64,000 nucleotides of DNA from Oceanospirillaceae bacterium (GCA_013215505.1 JABSQZ010000003.1:124001-188000); one strand, 5' to 3'. Numbered from the stretch's first letter, positions 16,487 through 27,613 are shown. Numbers and translations are program-made. The notes: a model not told the origin generated them from the sequence alone.

Positions 16487-17845
16487 ATGAGCAGTACCAC
16501 AATTGTCCAGCCAGTATGGTCCAGCCGCTGGGTGTTCTTTATAGCCGCTACAGCAGGAACTGTAGGGCTTGGCAATATATGGAAATTCCCCTTCGTAATG
16601 GCCGAAAATGGCGGCAGTGCCTTTGTGCTGTTGTACTTTGCATGTGTCGCGCTGATGGGGGTGCCGATGATGCTCTGCGAAGTAGTGATAGGGCATATAG
16701 GTAAAGGCAACCCGGTCTTATCAATACAGCGCACTGCAGTTCGTTCAGCTGCTGGCAGTCGCTGGTCTTTTATCGGCTATCTGGGGCTGGTTTCAGGTCT
16801 GTCGATTTTTGTGATGCTTTCAGTGGTGGCGGGTTGGGCGGTCAGTTACCTGCTAGAGATGTATCAGGGCAGTTTTGTCGACATTGGTCGCACGGCGGCG
16901 CAAGCCACTTTTGCACAGATTAAAACCGATCAGCAATCCCTGTTTATGTACCAATCTGGCTTTATTGCTGCGGCAGTCGCTATTTTAGTATTTGGCATCA
17001 ATAAAGGTCTGGCCCGAGGGTTGATCTATCTGGTGCCTATGTCGGTGATCATCTTATTGGTGCTGTTGTACTTTTCAGTTAACAGTGGCTATTTTATGCA
17101 GGCGGTTCAATACCTGTTTACTTATGATCCGCAAAAAATCACTGTCAGTTCCTTCCTGCTGGCGTTCGAACACGCCTTTTATACCTTATCGATTGGTGTT
17201 GGCTCGCTGATTGTATTTGGTGCCTATATGCCCAATAGAGGCGCTGTAGGGCTGATTGTCTTCAGTGTCGCACTGTTCGATATATTAGTATCAGGTGTGC
17301 TTGGCTTAGTGACTATTCCGACCTTGTTTTTCAGCCAGATGTTGCCGGTGTCCGGTTATGATTTGTTGTTTGTAGCACTGCCCACTGCCTATGGAGATAT
17401 GCAAAATGGCCAATACCTGGGGGTACTGTTTTTTACTTTCGTGATGTTTACCGCACTCTCATCTGCACTGGTATTATTAGAGCCGTCTATCGCCTGGTGT
17501 AAAGAGCGTTTCGCCATGGCGCGTTGGAACGCCACAGTGCTAGTCGGCTTTGTTGCCTGGCTGCTGAGTCTGGCCTGTATTTATAGCTGGAGCTCTATCA
17601 GTGCCAGCAGCGGGGTAGATTTAAGCTTGTTTGATATTCTCAATTTAATGACCGCTAAGCTATTGCTGCCGGCGGCGGGTTTGCTGTTGGCAATCTATGT
17701 GGGCTGGGTGCTTAAACCGGCGCTGGTGAAAACTGAAATCGTTAATAGCGGCATCGGCTGGCTGTATTTATGGTATTTTTTAATCCGTTTTATTGTCCCC
17801 AGTTTGTTTATATTGGTATTAGTCCTTAACCAGTTAGAAATCTAA
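16487..17845 (+). CDS. Sodium-dependent transporter, NSS/SNF family
   Basis: A 452-residue membrane protein with about 11-12 hydrophobic segments. The first helix carries the family signature GTVGLGNIWKFPF, which forms part of the Na+ and substrate sites in LeuT-type symporters, followed by ENGGSAFVLLY. It probably takes up an amino acid or similar small solute at the inner membrane using the Na+ gradient. The substrate cannot be told from sequence. It stands alone between smpB and ratA. Confidence 0.92.
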   Translation: MSSTTIVQPVWSSRWVFFIAATAGTVGLGNIWKFPFVMAENGGSAFVLLYFACVALMGVPMMLCEVVIGHIGKGNPVLSIQRTAVRSAAGSRWSFIGYLGLVSGLSIFVMLSVVAGWAVSYLLEMYQGSFVDIGRTAAQATFAQIKTDQQSLFMYQSGFIAAAVAILVFGINKGLARGLIYLVPMSVIILLVLLYFSVNSGYFMQAVQYLFTYDPQKITVSSFLLAFEHAFYTLSIGVGSLIVFGAYMPNRGAVGLIVFSVALFDILVSGVLGLVTIPTLFFSQMLPVSGYDLLFVALPTAYGDMQNGQYLGVLFFTFVMFTALSSALVLLEPSIAWCKERFAMARWNATVLVGFVAWLLSLACIYSWSSISASSGVDLSLFDILNLMTAKLLLPAAGLLLAIYVGWVLKPALVKTEIVNSGIGWLYLWYFLIRFIVPSLFILVLVLNQLEI

Positions 17846-17990
17846 AACCTTTGCTTAAATATTTAGTACAATGTCTGCAGTTAGGGAGCATGCGAATAGG
17901 TCTTGTGTGTTCGATGTCAATGTACAGAGCGCAGCTTAGGCGTTCGGGTTTTCCCTGGATTTCATCTTATTTATCGGTAGTTAGCTACAA

Positions 17991-18422
17991 ATGACCCAAA
18001 TAGAGAGAAGTGCATTAGTTTTTCATAGTACCCAGCAGATGTATGACGTTGTCAATAATGTACAATTTTATCCGGATTTTTTACCTTGGTGCGCCTCTTC
18101 TGAAGTTGTTTCCAATACGGCCAGTGAGATGGTTGCAAGTCTGCAGTTGGCTAAAGCTGGACTAAAATATGCCTTTACTACTCGCAATACATTAACTACC
18201 CCAACCAGGATTGAATTTGAACTGGTAGAGGGTCCCTTCAGACAATTGTTTGGCCACTGGAGCTTTAGCGAACTGAATGCTGAAGCCTGCAAGGTGAATC
18301 TGAGTTTAAGTTTTGATTTTTCTGGGAAAATCGCCTCTATCGCCATGGCCAAAGTGTTTGCTCAAGTGGCTAATTCTATGGTCGAAGCCTTTGTACAGCG
18401 CGCGGATGATATTTATAAGTAG
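17991..18422 (+). CDS. ratA: RatA/COQ10-family START-domain protein
   Basis: A 143-residue SRPBCC/START-type protein with the family features: a starting helix and strand ERSALVFHSTQQMYDVV, FYPDFLPWC and EGPFRQLFGHW. Related proteins bind a hydrophobic ligand such as ubiquinone (COQ10), and E. coli RatA has been described as a ribosome-association toxin. The pair with rnfH (ratB) downstream, near smpB, is a conserved order. Which role applies here cannot be decided. Confidence 0.9.
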   Translation: MTQIERSALVFHSTQQMYDVVNNVQFYPDFLPWCASSEVVSNTASEMVASLQLAKAGLKYAFTTRNTLTTPTRIEFELVEGPFRQLFGHWSFSELNAEACKVNLSLSFDFSGKIASIAMAKVFAQVANSMVEAFVQRADDIYK

Positions 18423-18479
18423 GCAGGGCGCAGCCGGCTGTTTAAGTTGTCACACTGAGTATATGTAAGGTTTTATAAG

Positions 18480-18791
18480 ATGATGATTAATATAGAAGTT
18501 GCTTTCGCTGGCCCCAAAGTACAAAAAATTCTGGCACTGCGAATAGAGCAGGGCACGACTGCTTATGATGCAGTGCTCGCCTCTAACATTGTGGCGGTGT
18601 TCCCGGAGATTGAGGTTGAAACGATTCCTATGGGAATCTTTGGCAAAGCGATTCGCAAGCCCAGAGAAGAAGTACTGCGCGAGGGCGACCGGGTTGAATT
18701 GTATCGCCCGTTAGTGGCTGACCCTAAAGTGATCAGAGCGCGTCGCGCCGCAAAAATGCAACAGGCAGAAGCTGAGGCTGAGAAGTCTTAA
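18480..18791 (+). CDS. rnfH: RnfH/RatB ubiquitin-like protein
   Basis: A 103-residue protein with a beta-grasp fold pattern and the block FGKAIRKPREEVLREGDRVELYRPL, typical of the RnfH (UPF0125) family. Its biochemical role is not settled. It follows ratA by 57 bases in the same direction and is probably co-transcribed. The C-terminal tail is basic, then acidic. Confidence 0.93.
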   Translation: MMINIEVAFAGPKVQKILALRIEQGTTAYDAVLASNIVAVFPEIEVETIPMGIFGKAIRKPREEVLREGDRVELYRPLVADPKVIRARRAAKMQQAEAEAEKS

Positions 18792-18886
18792 AAATACGCT
18801 ACTGCAGCGCACTGGGCTGAAGCAGAAAATGTATTAGTCAGTTTCTACGTTCAACTCAGTTATACTGGAGTGCCTATAGGTGGATT

Positions 18887-19234
18887 CTACTCGGGGCGGT
18901 AGTCACCTTTAACATTACTGAGTAGTCCATTGGTAAATAGAATAGTGACCCTTGATAGTGTAGGTGTTTGGCCAGCTTTATTCATGGTATAAATATAATC
19001 CCAACGATTGGCATTAAATGTATCTTCTATAATCGGGGTGCCCATGATGAATTGAACTTGTCTTGGGGTCATACCAGGTTTTAGCTGGTTGACTGCCTCT
19101 TGGCTAAGTATGTTTCCCTGGGGGATGTCTAATTTGTAAACTCCTGGGAATTGCGTACAACCGGCCATAAAAATTACTGTGGTCATTAATAATAAGAATC
19201 TTCGCATGGGTAAATTATTTCCACTATTATCCAA
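18887..19234 (-). CDS. bamE: Outer membrane assembly lipoprotein BamE
   Basis: A 115-residue lipoprotein. The signal peptide ends in the lipobox MAGC, with the modified cysteine near residue 26. The mature part has LKPGMTPRQVQFIMGTP and the downstream WDYIYTM strand of the SmpA/OmlA fold. It is the small subunit of the BAM complex that inserts beta-barrel proteins in the outer membrane. It is divergent from fur, as in many gammaproteobacteria. Confidence 0.95.
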   Translation of the reverse strand: MDNSGNNLPMRRFLLLMTTVIFMAGCTQFPGVYKLDIPQGNILSQEAVNQLKPGMTPRQVQFIMGTPIIEDTFNANRWDYIYTMNKAGQTPTLSRVTILFTNGLLSNVKGDYRPE

Positions 19235-19291
19235 TATTTAAGTTAATATAGTTTAGCATCCAGTCGCTAGAATCAATAGAGAAAGATAATC

Positions 19292-19717
19292 ATGGCTCTT
19301 GAAAATCAAGAATTACGTAAAGTAGGCTTAAAAGTTACCTTGCCTAGGGTAAAAATTTATCAAATTTTGGAAAAGGCAGGTGAGGGAGATCACTTCAGCG
19401 CTGAAGATATTTACAAGTTATTGATGGAGCTAGGTGAAGATGTTGGTTTGGCTACTGTCTATCGGGTACTGACTCAGTTTGAATCTGCCGGGTTAGTTTC
19501 CAGGCACCATTTTGAAGGCGGTCACTCGGTTTTTGAGCTGTCCAGAGACGAAGAACACGATCATATCGTCTGCGTAAAATGTGGCAAAGTAAAAGAGTTT
19601 ATCGATAGCGATTTAGTAAAGCGTCAACATGCTATCGCATCAGACTTGGGTTATAACTTAACAGACCGCACTTTGTATCTATATGGTACTTGTGTTGAAG
19701 GCTGTGAAAAAACCTAA
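19292..19717 (+). CDS. fur: Ferric uptake regulator Fur
   Basis: A 141-residue protein. The N-terminal winged helix (residues 1 to about 80) leads into the metal-binding HHFEGGHSVFEL region, the EEHDHIVC core and the CxxC zinc pair CVKCGKV. It represses iron-uptake genes when bound to Fe2+. Usual length. A 57-base spacer shared with bamE must contain the promoters. Confidence 0.97.
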   Translation: MALENQELRKVGLKVTLPRVKIYQILEKAGEGDHFSAEDIYKLLMELGEDVGLATVYRVLTQFESAGLVSRHHFEGGHSVFELSRDEEHDHIVCVKCGKVKEFIDSDLVKRQHAIASDLGYNLTDRTLYLYGTCVEGCEKT

Positions 19718-19728
19718 ACTCTATCTAT

Positions 19729-19757
19729 AAAAAAACCAGCTGTTGCTGGTTTTTTTT
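19729..19757. terminator. Bidirectional terminator between fur and recN
   Basis: AAAAAAACCAGC pairs with GCTGGTTTTTTTT across a short loop. It serves the convergent fur and recN genes. Confidence 0.9.
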
Positions 19758-19770
19758 GGTCTGCATTAAT

Positions 19771-21432
19771 CTAACCTAACATCTCCCTGGCGTGGTCTAA
19801 GGTTCGTTGGGTTATGTCGACACCGCCCAACATACGGGCAATTTCGTTGATTCTGGTTTCGCTATCAATAATTTGTACTTGAGTGTGGGTATTGTTGCGC
19901 TCAGTGCGCTTGCTCACATACAGATGTTGATGCCCCTGCGAGGCAACTTGAGGTTGATGGGTGATGCACAGAACCTGGCTGTTCTGTCCCAGTTGTCGCA
20001 GTAATTTGCCTACCACTTCGGCGATGGCACCGCCAATGCCGACATCCACTTCATCAAACATTAGCGTCGGGGTGGTATTGCTCTGCGCGGTGACGACTTG
20101 AATCGCCAAACTGATCCGCGACAGCTCGCCACCGGAGGCGATCTTGGCCAGAGGCTTGGGCGCCTGTCCCTTATTAGTGCTAATGATAAATTCAATTTCT
20201 TCAAGGCCATAGCTGTTGAGCTGCTCAGGGCCATAGGGAGTTAAGCTGACGGCGAATTCAGCGGCCGGCATGCCCAGTAGCGCCAACTGGATATTTATCT
20301 GCTTGTTGAGTTTCCTGGCGGCAGTATGACGCTGTTTGCTGAGCCTGCCCGCCAAGTTCAAGAAGCTGTCTCTGGCTTGATCGACACTGCTTTGCAGAGT
20401 CGCTATGGTTTCGTCTGAACCACTGATGACATTTAGTTCATCACTGAGTTGGCAGTGCAGTGCTACCAGTTGATTGGGTTCTACTTTATGTTTGCGGGCC
20501 AAATTAAAGATCAGAGATAGTCGCTCTTCCACATCCAGTAAGCGCTGTGGGTTGATCTCCACTTTGTTAAGATATTGACGAATGCCACTGGCGGCTTCTT
20601 CAACTTGAATCAGTGCCGAATTAATCAGTTCAGCGGCCTGCGCAATTTCTGTGTTCTGTTGTGGTAGCTGTGCTTGAACTTGCATGCTCTGGTTTAGTAG
20701 TTGTGCGGCGTGTTGCTGTTCGCCCTCGTCTAACATGTCTAGTAGTTGTTGGCCGCTGTGTAAAATCTCGCTGGCCTGGCTCAAGTTTTTTTGCTCCAGC
20801 TCCAAACTTTCCACTTCCTCATCTGCTAGCGATAATTGCTCCAGCTCTTCTACCTGATAGCTGAGCAGTTGCACTTTGGCCTGCTGCTCTTCACTTTGGC
20901 TGCTGAGTTTGACTAAGGCTCTGTGTAGCTGCTGATATTGGTTGAAACTAATGGTGGTTTTATCTTGCAGGCTAGTGTGCGCTGCAAAGTTATCCAGCAG
21001 CAGTCGGTGGTGCTCTTTTTGTAGTAAACTTTGATGTTCATGTTGACCGTGAATGGCCACTAAAAACTGTCCCAGGTCTCGCAGGGAACTCAAGGGGCAG
21101 TTACGTCCATTAATGAAGCTACGCGACCGGCCTTCCAGGGTGATAATGCGCCTTAAGATACATTCGCCATCTAAGCTTAGCTCCTGAGCGTCGAGCCAGG
21201 CCTGCGCCTGGGGAAGCTGACTAATATCGAAATTTGCTATGATTTCAGTTTTTTTGGCACCGCTGCGCACCGCGCCGCTGTCGGCCCGGCCACCGAGCGC
21301 TAGCTGCAGCGCATCTATCATGATAGATTTTCCGGCACCGGTTTCGCCGCTGACCACGGTCATGCCACGGCTGAGTTCTAAATCCAGTTTTTCGACGATA
21401 GCAAAGTTGTGAATACTTAGATGAGTGAGCAT
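19771..21432 (-). CDS. recN: DNA repair ATPase RecN
   Basis: A 553-residue SMC-like protein when started at the ATG at 21432, giving MLTHLSIHNFAIV, the usual start; the longer frame from 21498 would run through the LexA box. Walker A GETGAGKS lies near residue 35, the middle is coiled coil, and the C-terminal ABC signature SGGELSR and Walker B MFDEVDVGIGG are present. It helps organise broken ends in recombinational double-strand break repair. A LexA-box match lies upstream. Confidence 0.96.
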   Translation of the reverse strand: MLTHLSIHNFAIVEKLDLELSRGMTVVSGETGAGKSIMIDALQLALGGRADSGAVRSGAKKTEIIANFDISQLPQAQAWLDAQELSLDGECILRRIITLEGRSRSFINGRNCPLSSLRDLGQFLVAIHGQHEHQSLLQKEHHRLLLDNFAAHTSLQDKTTISFNQYQQLHRALVKLSSQSEEQQAKVQLLSYQVEELEQLSLADEEVESLELEQKNLSQASEILHSGQQLLDMLDEGEQQHAAQLLNQSMQVQAQLPQQNTEIAQAAELINSALIQVEEAASGIRQYLNKVEINPQRLLDVEERLSLIFNLARKHKVEPNQLVALHCQLSDELNVISGSDETIATLQSSVDQARDSFLNLAGRLSKQRHTAARKLNKQINIQLALLGMPAAEFAVSLTPYGPEQLNSYGLEEIEFIISTNKGQAPKPLAKIASGGELSRISLAIQVVTAQSNTTPTLMFDEVDVGIGGAIAEVVGKLLRQLGQNSQVLCITHQPQVASQGHQHLYVSKRTERNNTHTQVQIIDSETRINEIARMLGGVDITQRTLDHAREMLG

Positions 21433-21446
21433 AGCAAATCCAAAGT

Positions 21447-21462
21447 CTGATAATTTATACAG
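21447..21462. promoter_or_regulatory. LexA box upstream of recN
   Basis: CTG-ATAATTTATA-CAG matches the gammaproteobacterial SOS operator consensus (CTG, ten mostly A/T bases, CAG). It lies 15 bases before the recN start, a position where LexA would block transcription or elongation. recN is a classical SOS gene. Confidence 0.75.
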
Positions 21463-21531
21463 TACTTTATAGATTATTTTTTGCTCTATGACAATCATTA
21501 AATGTTTGTGGCAGCTTTTTTCGATGAAACA

Positions 21532-21559
21532 CTTGAAGAGCTATTCGCCAACCCCATAT
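21532..21559 (+). promoter_or_regulatory. Sigma-32-type heat-shock promoter of grpE
   Basis: CTTGAAG, 13 bases, then CCCCATAT. This is almost the full RpoH consensus (CTTGAAA, 13-17 bases, CCCCATNT). It lies about 170 bases upstream of grpE, leaving a long leader. Confidence 0.8.
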
Positions 21560-21727
21560 ACAAAGCAAATATTAAAATAGGCCTCTACTCTATATATCCT
21601 GCAATGACTACAGGCTTGTCCTAAGGATTGTTTCTCAACTCTTAGAACAAGCTTTTATATTGATGCGTGCATATGAAAAACATATTTATGTTTAGGGGCT
21701 GAGCTAGTAGAAAACTCGGAGAAATAA

Positions 21728-22375
21728 ATGAGTGACGAGCAGAACAAGCAAGACAATCCTGTGAAAGGTGAGGCAGACACAGCAGCTGCAGAGCCAGTTA
21801 CAGCGACAGAGCAGTCTGAAGTGACAGACCAGTCAGAAGTTGTAGAGCAAGCAGATACTGTCGATCAGACTGAAACGTCTGATGTTGCGACAGATGAGCA
21901 AGATCCACTGGCAGCTCTGGACATGATCAAACAGCTGGCGGCGGCTCAGGAAGAAATTAGCAGCCTAAAAGATCAGATGTTGCGCACGGTTGCCGATGCT
22001 CAGAACACCAAGCGTCGCGCCGAGCAAGATGTGACTAAAGCTCGTAAGTTTGGCACAGAGAAGTTTGCCGGTGAAATGCTGCCGATAATCGACTCTCTGA
22101 CGATGGCGTTGCAAAACCCAGCCAATGATGAGGCGACTAAGGCTCTGCACGACGGTCTGGAAATGACCTTGAAAATGTTTATCACGGCACTGGAAAAATT
22201 TAATGTGCTAGAAGTTGATCCACAAGGTGAGGCTTTTGATCCGGCGCTACACCAGGCTATGTCAATGGTTGATGGCGGTGAAGCAGCCGGTAATAGTGTG
22301 GTCGCAGTGATGCAGAAAGGCTTTACTATCAACGGTCGGCTGTTGCGCCCGGCGATGGTTGTGGTCGCTAAGTAA
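21728..22375 (+). CDS. grpE: Nucleotide exchange factor GrpE
   Basis: A 215-residue protein. The first ~60 residues are acidic and repetitive in Q, E, S and V, longer than in many homologues and probably disordered. A long helical dimerisation part follows, and the C-terminal beta domain has the NVLEVDPQGEAFDPALHQAM signature. It releases ADP from DnaK. GGAG before the ATG at 21728 supports the start. It is first in the heat-shock block with dnaK and dnaJ. Confidence 0.96.
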   Translation: MSDEQNKQDNPVKGEADTAAAEPVTATEQSEVTDQSEVVEQADTVDQTETSDVATDEQDPLAALDMIKQLAAAQEEISSLKDQMLRTVADAQNTKRRAEQDVTKARKFGTEKFAGEMLPIIDSLTMALQNPANDEATKALHDGLEMTLKMFITALEKFNVLEVDPQGEAFDPALHQAMSMVDGGEAAGNSVVAVMQKGFTINGRLLRPAMVVVAK

Positions 22376-22452
22376 CCATTGTAGTGACAGCCAATCAGCG
22401 CCTGGAACAGCGGTAAATTTTTTTATTAAATTATATCTAGGCGCACAAAGTA

Positions 22453-22480
22453 CTTGAAATAGCTTAATTCGTATCCATAT
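22453..22480 (+). promoter_or_regulatory. Second sigma-32-type promoter, before dnaK
   Basis: CTTGAAA, 13 bases, then ATCCATAT. The -35 is perfect, the -10 has two mismatches, and the spacing is identical to the grpE promoter. dnaK-dnaJ can thus be induced separately from grpE. Confidence 0.7.
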
Positions 22481-22542
22481 ACCAGTTAAGCGGTCAGAAC
22501 AGAATTTAGCACAGCCAGAAGGCGTGCAATTGGAGAGAAAAA

Positions 22543-24489
22543 ATGGGCAGAATAATTGGTATCGATTTAGGAACAACTAACTCCTGTGTCGCAGTTTTAG
22601 ATGGCGGTACTGCCAAAGTTATCGAGAATGCTGAAGGGGATCGCACAACTCCTTCAATCGTTGCATACACGGATGACAACGAAATTCTAGTAGGCCAGCC
22701 TGCCAAGCGTCAGTCGGTAACTAACCCCGTTAATACTTTGTTTGCAATTAAGCGTCTGATCGGACGTCAATTCAAAGATAAAGTAGTACAAAAAGACATT
22801 AAAATGGTTCCTTACAAAATCGTAGCAGCTGATAACGGCGATGCTTGGGTTCAGGTAAGAGAAAACAAATTAGCGGCACCGCAAATCTCTGCTGAAATCT
22901 TGAAGAAGATGAAGAAAACTGCAGAAGATTACCTCGGCGAAACAGTATCAGAAGCAGTTATCACAGTACCTGCATACTTCAACGATGCACAGCGTCAGGC
23001 AACTAAAGATGCCGGTCGTATAGCCGGGCTAGAAGTTAAACGTATTATCAACGAGCCGACAGCAGCAGCCCTTGCCTATGGTATGGACAAGTCTAAAGGC
23101 GATAAGACTATCGCTGTATACGATCTAGGTGGTGGTACATTTGATATCTCTATCATCGAAATCGCCGAAGTTGACGGCGAGCACCAGTTTGAAGTACTGG
23201 CGACCAACGGTGATACTTTCCTAGGTGGTGAAGATTTCGACTTACGTCTGATCGAATTCTTAACTGCAGAGTTCAAGAAAGATACCGGTATCGATCTGCA
23301 CAACGATCCGATGGCGTTACAGCGTCTTAAAGAAGCAGCTGAGAAAGCCAAAGTTGAGTTGTCATCTGCACAGCAGACTGACGTGAATTTGCCTTACATC
23401 ACTGCTGATGCTTCAGGTCCTAAGCACTTAAACGTTAAATTGACTCGTGCTAAGTTAGAAGCGCTGGTTGAAGATTTAGTTAAAGCTACTATCGCCCCAT
23501 GTCGTCAGGCGCTAGTAGATGCTGATCTTAGCGCTTCTGAAATTGATGAAGTTATCTTGGTCGGAGGTCAGACGCGTATGCCTATGGTGCAGGCGCAAGT
23601 AGCTGAATTCTTCGGTAAAGATCCTCGTAAAGACGTTAACCCTGATGAAGCGGTTGCCGTGGGCGCCTCTATTCAAGGTGCGGTTCTTTCCGGTGATGTT
23701 AAAGACGTATTGTTACTAGACGTTACCCCACTTACATTAGGTATCGAAACAGCGGGTGGTGTTTCCACTGCGCTAATCGAAAAGAACACCACTATCCCGA
23801 CTAAGAAATCGCAAGTTTTCTCAACTTACGAAGACAACCAGTCAGCGGTGACCATCCACGTTATTCAAGGCGAGCGCAAGCAAGCTGCGATGAACAAGTC
23901 ACTGGGCCGTTTTGACCTGCAGGAAATTCCAGCAGCTGCCCGCGGTATTCCGCAAATTGAAGTTGCTTTCGATTTGGATGCCAACGGTATTCTAAACGTC
24001 TCTGCTAAAGATAAAGCCACTGGCAAAGAGCAGTCGATCATTATTAAAGCTTCTTCAGGTCTTTCTGATGAAGAGATTGATGCAATGGTAGCTGACGCTG
24101 AAGCCAACGCTGAAGAAGATAAGAAGTTCGAAGAGTTGACAGCGGCGCGCAACCAGGGCGATGCCATGGTTCACTCTGCCAAGAAAGCACTTGAAGAAGC
24201 TGGCGATGCGGCGGCAGTCGACGAAAAATCTGCGATTGAAGGCGCGATTGAAGCTTTAGAAACTGCCTTAAAGGCGGGTGATAAGGAAGAGATTGAAGCC
24301 AAAACCACTGCCTTGACTGAAGTGATGGCTCCTCTGGCTGAAAAGATGCAAGCACAAGCTGCACAAGCTGCACAAGCTGGTGCCGGTGCTGAAGCCGCTG
24401 AAGCTTCGCCTGCTGATGATGCCGTAGATGCTGAATTCGAAGAAGTAAAAGAAGCAGAAGTTGTAGAAGAGACAGACCAGAAAAAATAA
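22543..24489 (+). CDS. dnaK: Hsp70 chaperone DnaK
   Basis: A 648-residue protein with all Hsp70 signatures: [14 protein letters not shown] at the N-terminus, [11 protein letters not shown], and [11 protein letters not shown] in the nucleotide-binding domain. Then come the linker VLLLDVTPL, the substrate-binding domain and a helical lid. The tail is rich in Ala/Gln and then acidic and ends EETDQKK, like the EEVD-like bacterial ends. It binds unfolded proteins in an ATP cycle with DnaJ and GrpE. Full length. Confidence 0.98.
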   Translation: MGRIIGIDLGTTNSCVAVLDGGTAKVIENAEGDRTTPSIVAYTDDNEILVGQPAKRQSVTNPVNTLFAIKRLIGRQFKDKVVQKDIKMVPYKIVAADNGDAWVQVRENKLAAPQISAEILKKMKKTAEDYLGETVSEAVITVPAYFNDAQRQATKDAGRIAGLEVKRIINEPTAAALAYGMDKSKGDKTIAVYDLGGGTFDISIIEIAEVDGEHQFEVLATNGDTFLGGEDFDLRLIEFLTAEFKKDTGIDLHNDPMALQRLKEAAEKAKVELSSAQQTDVNLPYITADASGPKHLNVKLTRAKLEALVEDLVKATIAPCRQALVDADLSASEIDEVILVGGQTRMPMVQAQVAEFFGKDPRKDVNPDEAVAVGASIQGAVLSGDVKDVLLLDVTPLTLGIETAGGVSTALIEKNTTIPTKKSQVFSTYEDNQSAVTIHVIQGERKQAAMNKSLGRFDLQEIPAAARGIPQIEVAFDLDANGILNVSAKDKATGKEQSIIIKASSGLSDEEIDAMVADAEANAEEDKKFEELTAARNQGDAMVHSAKKALEEAGDAAAVDEKSAIEGAIEALETALKAGDKEEIEAKTTALTEVMAPLAEKMQAQAAQAAQAGAGAEAAEASPADDAVDAEFEEVKEAEVVEETDQKK

Positions 24490-24647
24490 TAGCTCACGCT
24501 GTTTGGCGAGGTAACACTCGCCACATTCCACAAGCCTCTGCTCAATCTCTATTGTCAGGGGCTTATCGCGTTAATAAATAGCAAAGATTTTGTAGCGCAG
24601 AAACATCTGCCCAATACAAAATTCTTAACTGCCAATCAGAGTTAGAT

Positions 24648-25760
24648 ATGTCGAAGCAAGATTACTACGAAATTCTTGGTGTAGATAAAAACGCCAGCGA
24701 CCGTGATATTAAAAAGGCTTTTCGCCGCCAGGCGATGAAGCTCCATCCGGATCGCAACCCTGATGATCCAAAATCTGAAGCTAAGTTTAAAGAACTTAAC
24801 GAAGCCAATGAAATACTCTCTGATTCGCAAAAACGTGCCGCTTACGATCAGTACGGTCATGCCGGTGTAGATCAAAGCATGGGCGGTGGTCGTGGCGGTC
24901 AGGGCTTTGGCGACGTTTTTGGTGATGTTTTTGGCGATATATTCGGCGGTGGCGGTGGGCGTCAAAGCTCAGTGCAGCGCGGTGCCGATCTTAGATATAC
25001 TATGTCTCTGTCACTTGAAGAGGCGATTCGCGGTGTAGAGAAAACTATCCGGGTCAATACTCTGGCAAGTTGTGAGCCCTGTGATGGCTCTGGAGCTAAG
25101 CCAGGTACCAGCAGCAGCGCCTGCCAAACTTGTGGTGGTGTCGGCCAAGTGCGGATGCAGCAGGGTTTTTTCTCGGTTCAGCAAACCTGTCCTAGCTGTC
25201 GCGGTGAAGGGCGCATTATCTCTGATCCTTGTACTAGCTGTGGCGGTCAGGGTCGGGTTAATAAAGACAAAAAGTTATCAGTTAAAATCCCTGCCGGGGT
25301 GGATACTGGTGATAGAGTAAGGCTTACTGGTGAAGGCGAAGCGGGCGCTAATGGCGGCCCCTCTGGTGATTTGTATGTACAAGTCGATGTACAAGCGCAC
25401 GATATTTTTGAGCGCGATGGCCGTCACTTATACTGTGAAGTACCTATTTCCTTCCTGGATGCAGCCCTGGGCGGTCAGTTGGAAGTTCCAACCCTGGACA
25501 GCCGGGTTAAGTTAAAAATTCCAGCGGAAACACAAACCGGAAAAATGTTTAGGTTGCGCGGTAAAGGTGTGAGCCCTGTTCGCGGCGGCGCTACCGGTGA
25601 TCTGATGGTAAAAGTATTAGTTGAGACACCGATTAACTTAAACAGCAAACAGAAAGAATTGCTGCGTGAATTCCAGGAGACGACCGATGAGGGGCAGCAG
25701 AAACACAGCCCTAAAAAGCAGTCGTTTTTTGACTCAGTGAAAAAGCTTTTCGAAGATTAA
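24648..25760 (+). CDS. dnaJ: Chaperone DnaJ (Hsp40)
   Basis: A 370-residue class A J-protein. The J domain (1-70) has the HPD motif in KLHPDRNP, then a Gly/Phe-rich linker. The zinc domain has four CxxCxGxG-type repeats ([32 protein letters not shown]), followed by the C-terminal substrate domains. It delivers substrates to DnaK and stimulates its ATPase. It follows dnaK by 158 bases, with a stem-loop in between. Confidence 0.98.
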   Translation: MSKQDYYEILGVDKNASDRDIKKAFRRQAMKLHPDRNPDDPKSEAKFKELNEANEILSDSQKRAAYDQYGHAGVDQSMGGGRGGQGFGDVFGDVFGDIFGGGGGRQSSVQRGADLRYTMSLSLEEAIRGVEKTIRVNTLASCEPCDGSGAKPGTSSSACQTCGGVGQVRMQQGFFSVQQTCPSCRGEGRIISDPCTSCGGQGRVNKDKKLSVKIPAGVDTGDRVRLTGEGEAGANGGPSGDLYVQVDVQAHDIFERDGRHLYCEVPISFLDAALGGQLEVPTLDSRVKLKIPAETQTGKMFRLRGKGVSPVRGGATGDLMVKVLVETPINLNSKQKELLREFQETTDEGQQKHSPKKQSFFDSVKKLFED

Positions 25761-25773
25761 TCATCGAATCACC

Positions 25774-25797
25774 AAGAGCCGCTCAGCGGCTCTTTTT
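25774..25797 (+). terminator. Terminator of the dnaK-dnaJ transcript
   Basis: AAGAGCCGCT pairs with AGCGGCTCTT and is followed by a T run. Confidence 0.9.
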
Positions 25798-25817
25798 GTA
25801 TCAGTCAGGTAATATAT

Positions 25818-26606
25818 ATGGGTAATTTTGAAGCGACTCAAGAACAATTATGGCTTGCCATTCAAGAGGAAGCTCGCGCAGAAATGAGCGCCGAGCCGCT
25901 GTTGGCCAGTTTTTATCACTCGAGTATCATTAATCACTCAAGCATTAAATCCGCACTGTCTTTTTTACTGGCTATGAAGTTATCTGATGATGTGATGTCG
26001 CCGGTGTTGTTACGGGAAATCTTAGAGCAGGCGATGCGTGCTGACCCCAGTATGCTAGAGTCTGCTTGTAAAGATGTGTTGGCGGTGCGCAATCGTGATC
26101 CCGCTGCGGATCGCAGTCTCAATGTGCTGTTGTATTTGAAAGGTTTTCAAGCTCTGCAGGCACACCGTGTGGCCCATTGGATGTGGCAAAATAACCGCCG
26201 TTCTATGGCGCTGTATATCCAGCACAGGGTCAGTTCGGTATTTCAGGTGGATATTCATCCGGCGGCGAAGATAGGTTGTGGAGTGATGTTCGATCACGCG
26301 ACCGGCATCGTCATAGGTGAAACTTGTGTGATAGAAAACGATGTCTCAATTTTGCAGGGAGTCACTCTGGGGGGCACCGGAAATGAGAGCGGAGATCGGC
26401 ACCCTAAGGTTCGAGAGGGGGTGATGATCGGCGCCGGGGCTAAGATATTTGGCAATTTAGAGATAGGTAGATGCTCCAAAGTGGGTGGCGGCAGCGTAGT
26501 GGTCAACGACGTTCCACCTTGTACAACGGTTGTCGGGGTACCGGCTAAGGTCGTCGGCGATTCGGGCTGTGCAAAGCCTGCATTAAATATGGATCAGCAG
26601 CTATAA
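25818..26606 (+). CDS. cysE: Serine O-acetyltransferase CysE
   Basis: A 262-residue protein. The N-terminal helical domain is followed by a left-handed beta-helix of hexapeptide repeats, with the diagnostic DHATGIVIGET and QGVTLGGTG segments holding the catalytic His and Asp. It makes O-acetylserine from serine and acetyl-CoA, the first step of cysteine synthesis. The length matches the long gammaproteobacterial CysE. It lies between dnaJ and dapB. Confidence 0.95.
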   Translation: MGNFEATQEQLWLAIQEEARAEMSAEPLLASFYHSSIINHSSIKSALSFLLAMKLSDDVMSPVLLREILEQAMRADPSMLESACKDVLAVRNRDPAADRSLNVLLYLKGFQALQAHRVAHWMWQNNRRSMALYIQHRVSSVFQVDIHPAAKIGCGVMFDHATGIVIGETCVIENDVSILQGVTLGGTGNESGDRHPKVREGVMIGAGAKIFGNLEIGRCSKVGGGSVVVNDVPPCTTVVGVPAKVVGDSGCAKPALNMDQQL

Positions 26607-26637
26607 ATAATATTCCTTTGAAAGTGAAGGCGAGTAG

Positions 26638-27441
<804 letters not shown>

Positions 27442-27613
27442 GTGTCTGACTTGCATCTATGCTTTAGAGGTAATTTTAACATCCATAGGTATTTAATTTA
27501 AAATATCGAGCTATTTGTATAATCTAGGTTTATCATCATCATATTCGTGCCTGAGCTGTTTTTGCTAGTAGCTTCGGCAAATATTTTTAGTGACTAATAA
27601 CAGGGAGTCAAAA

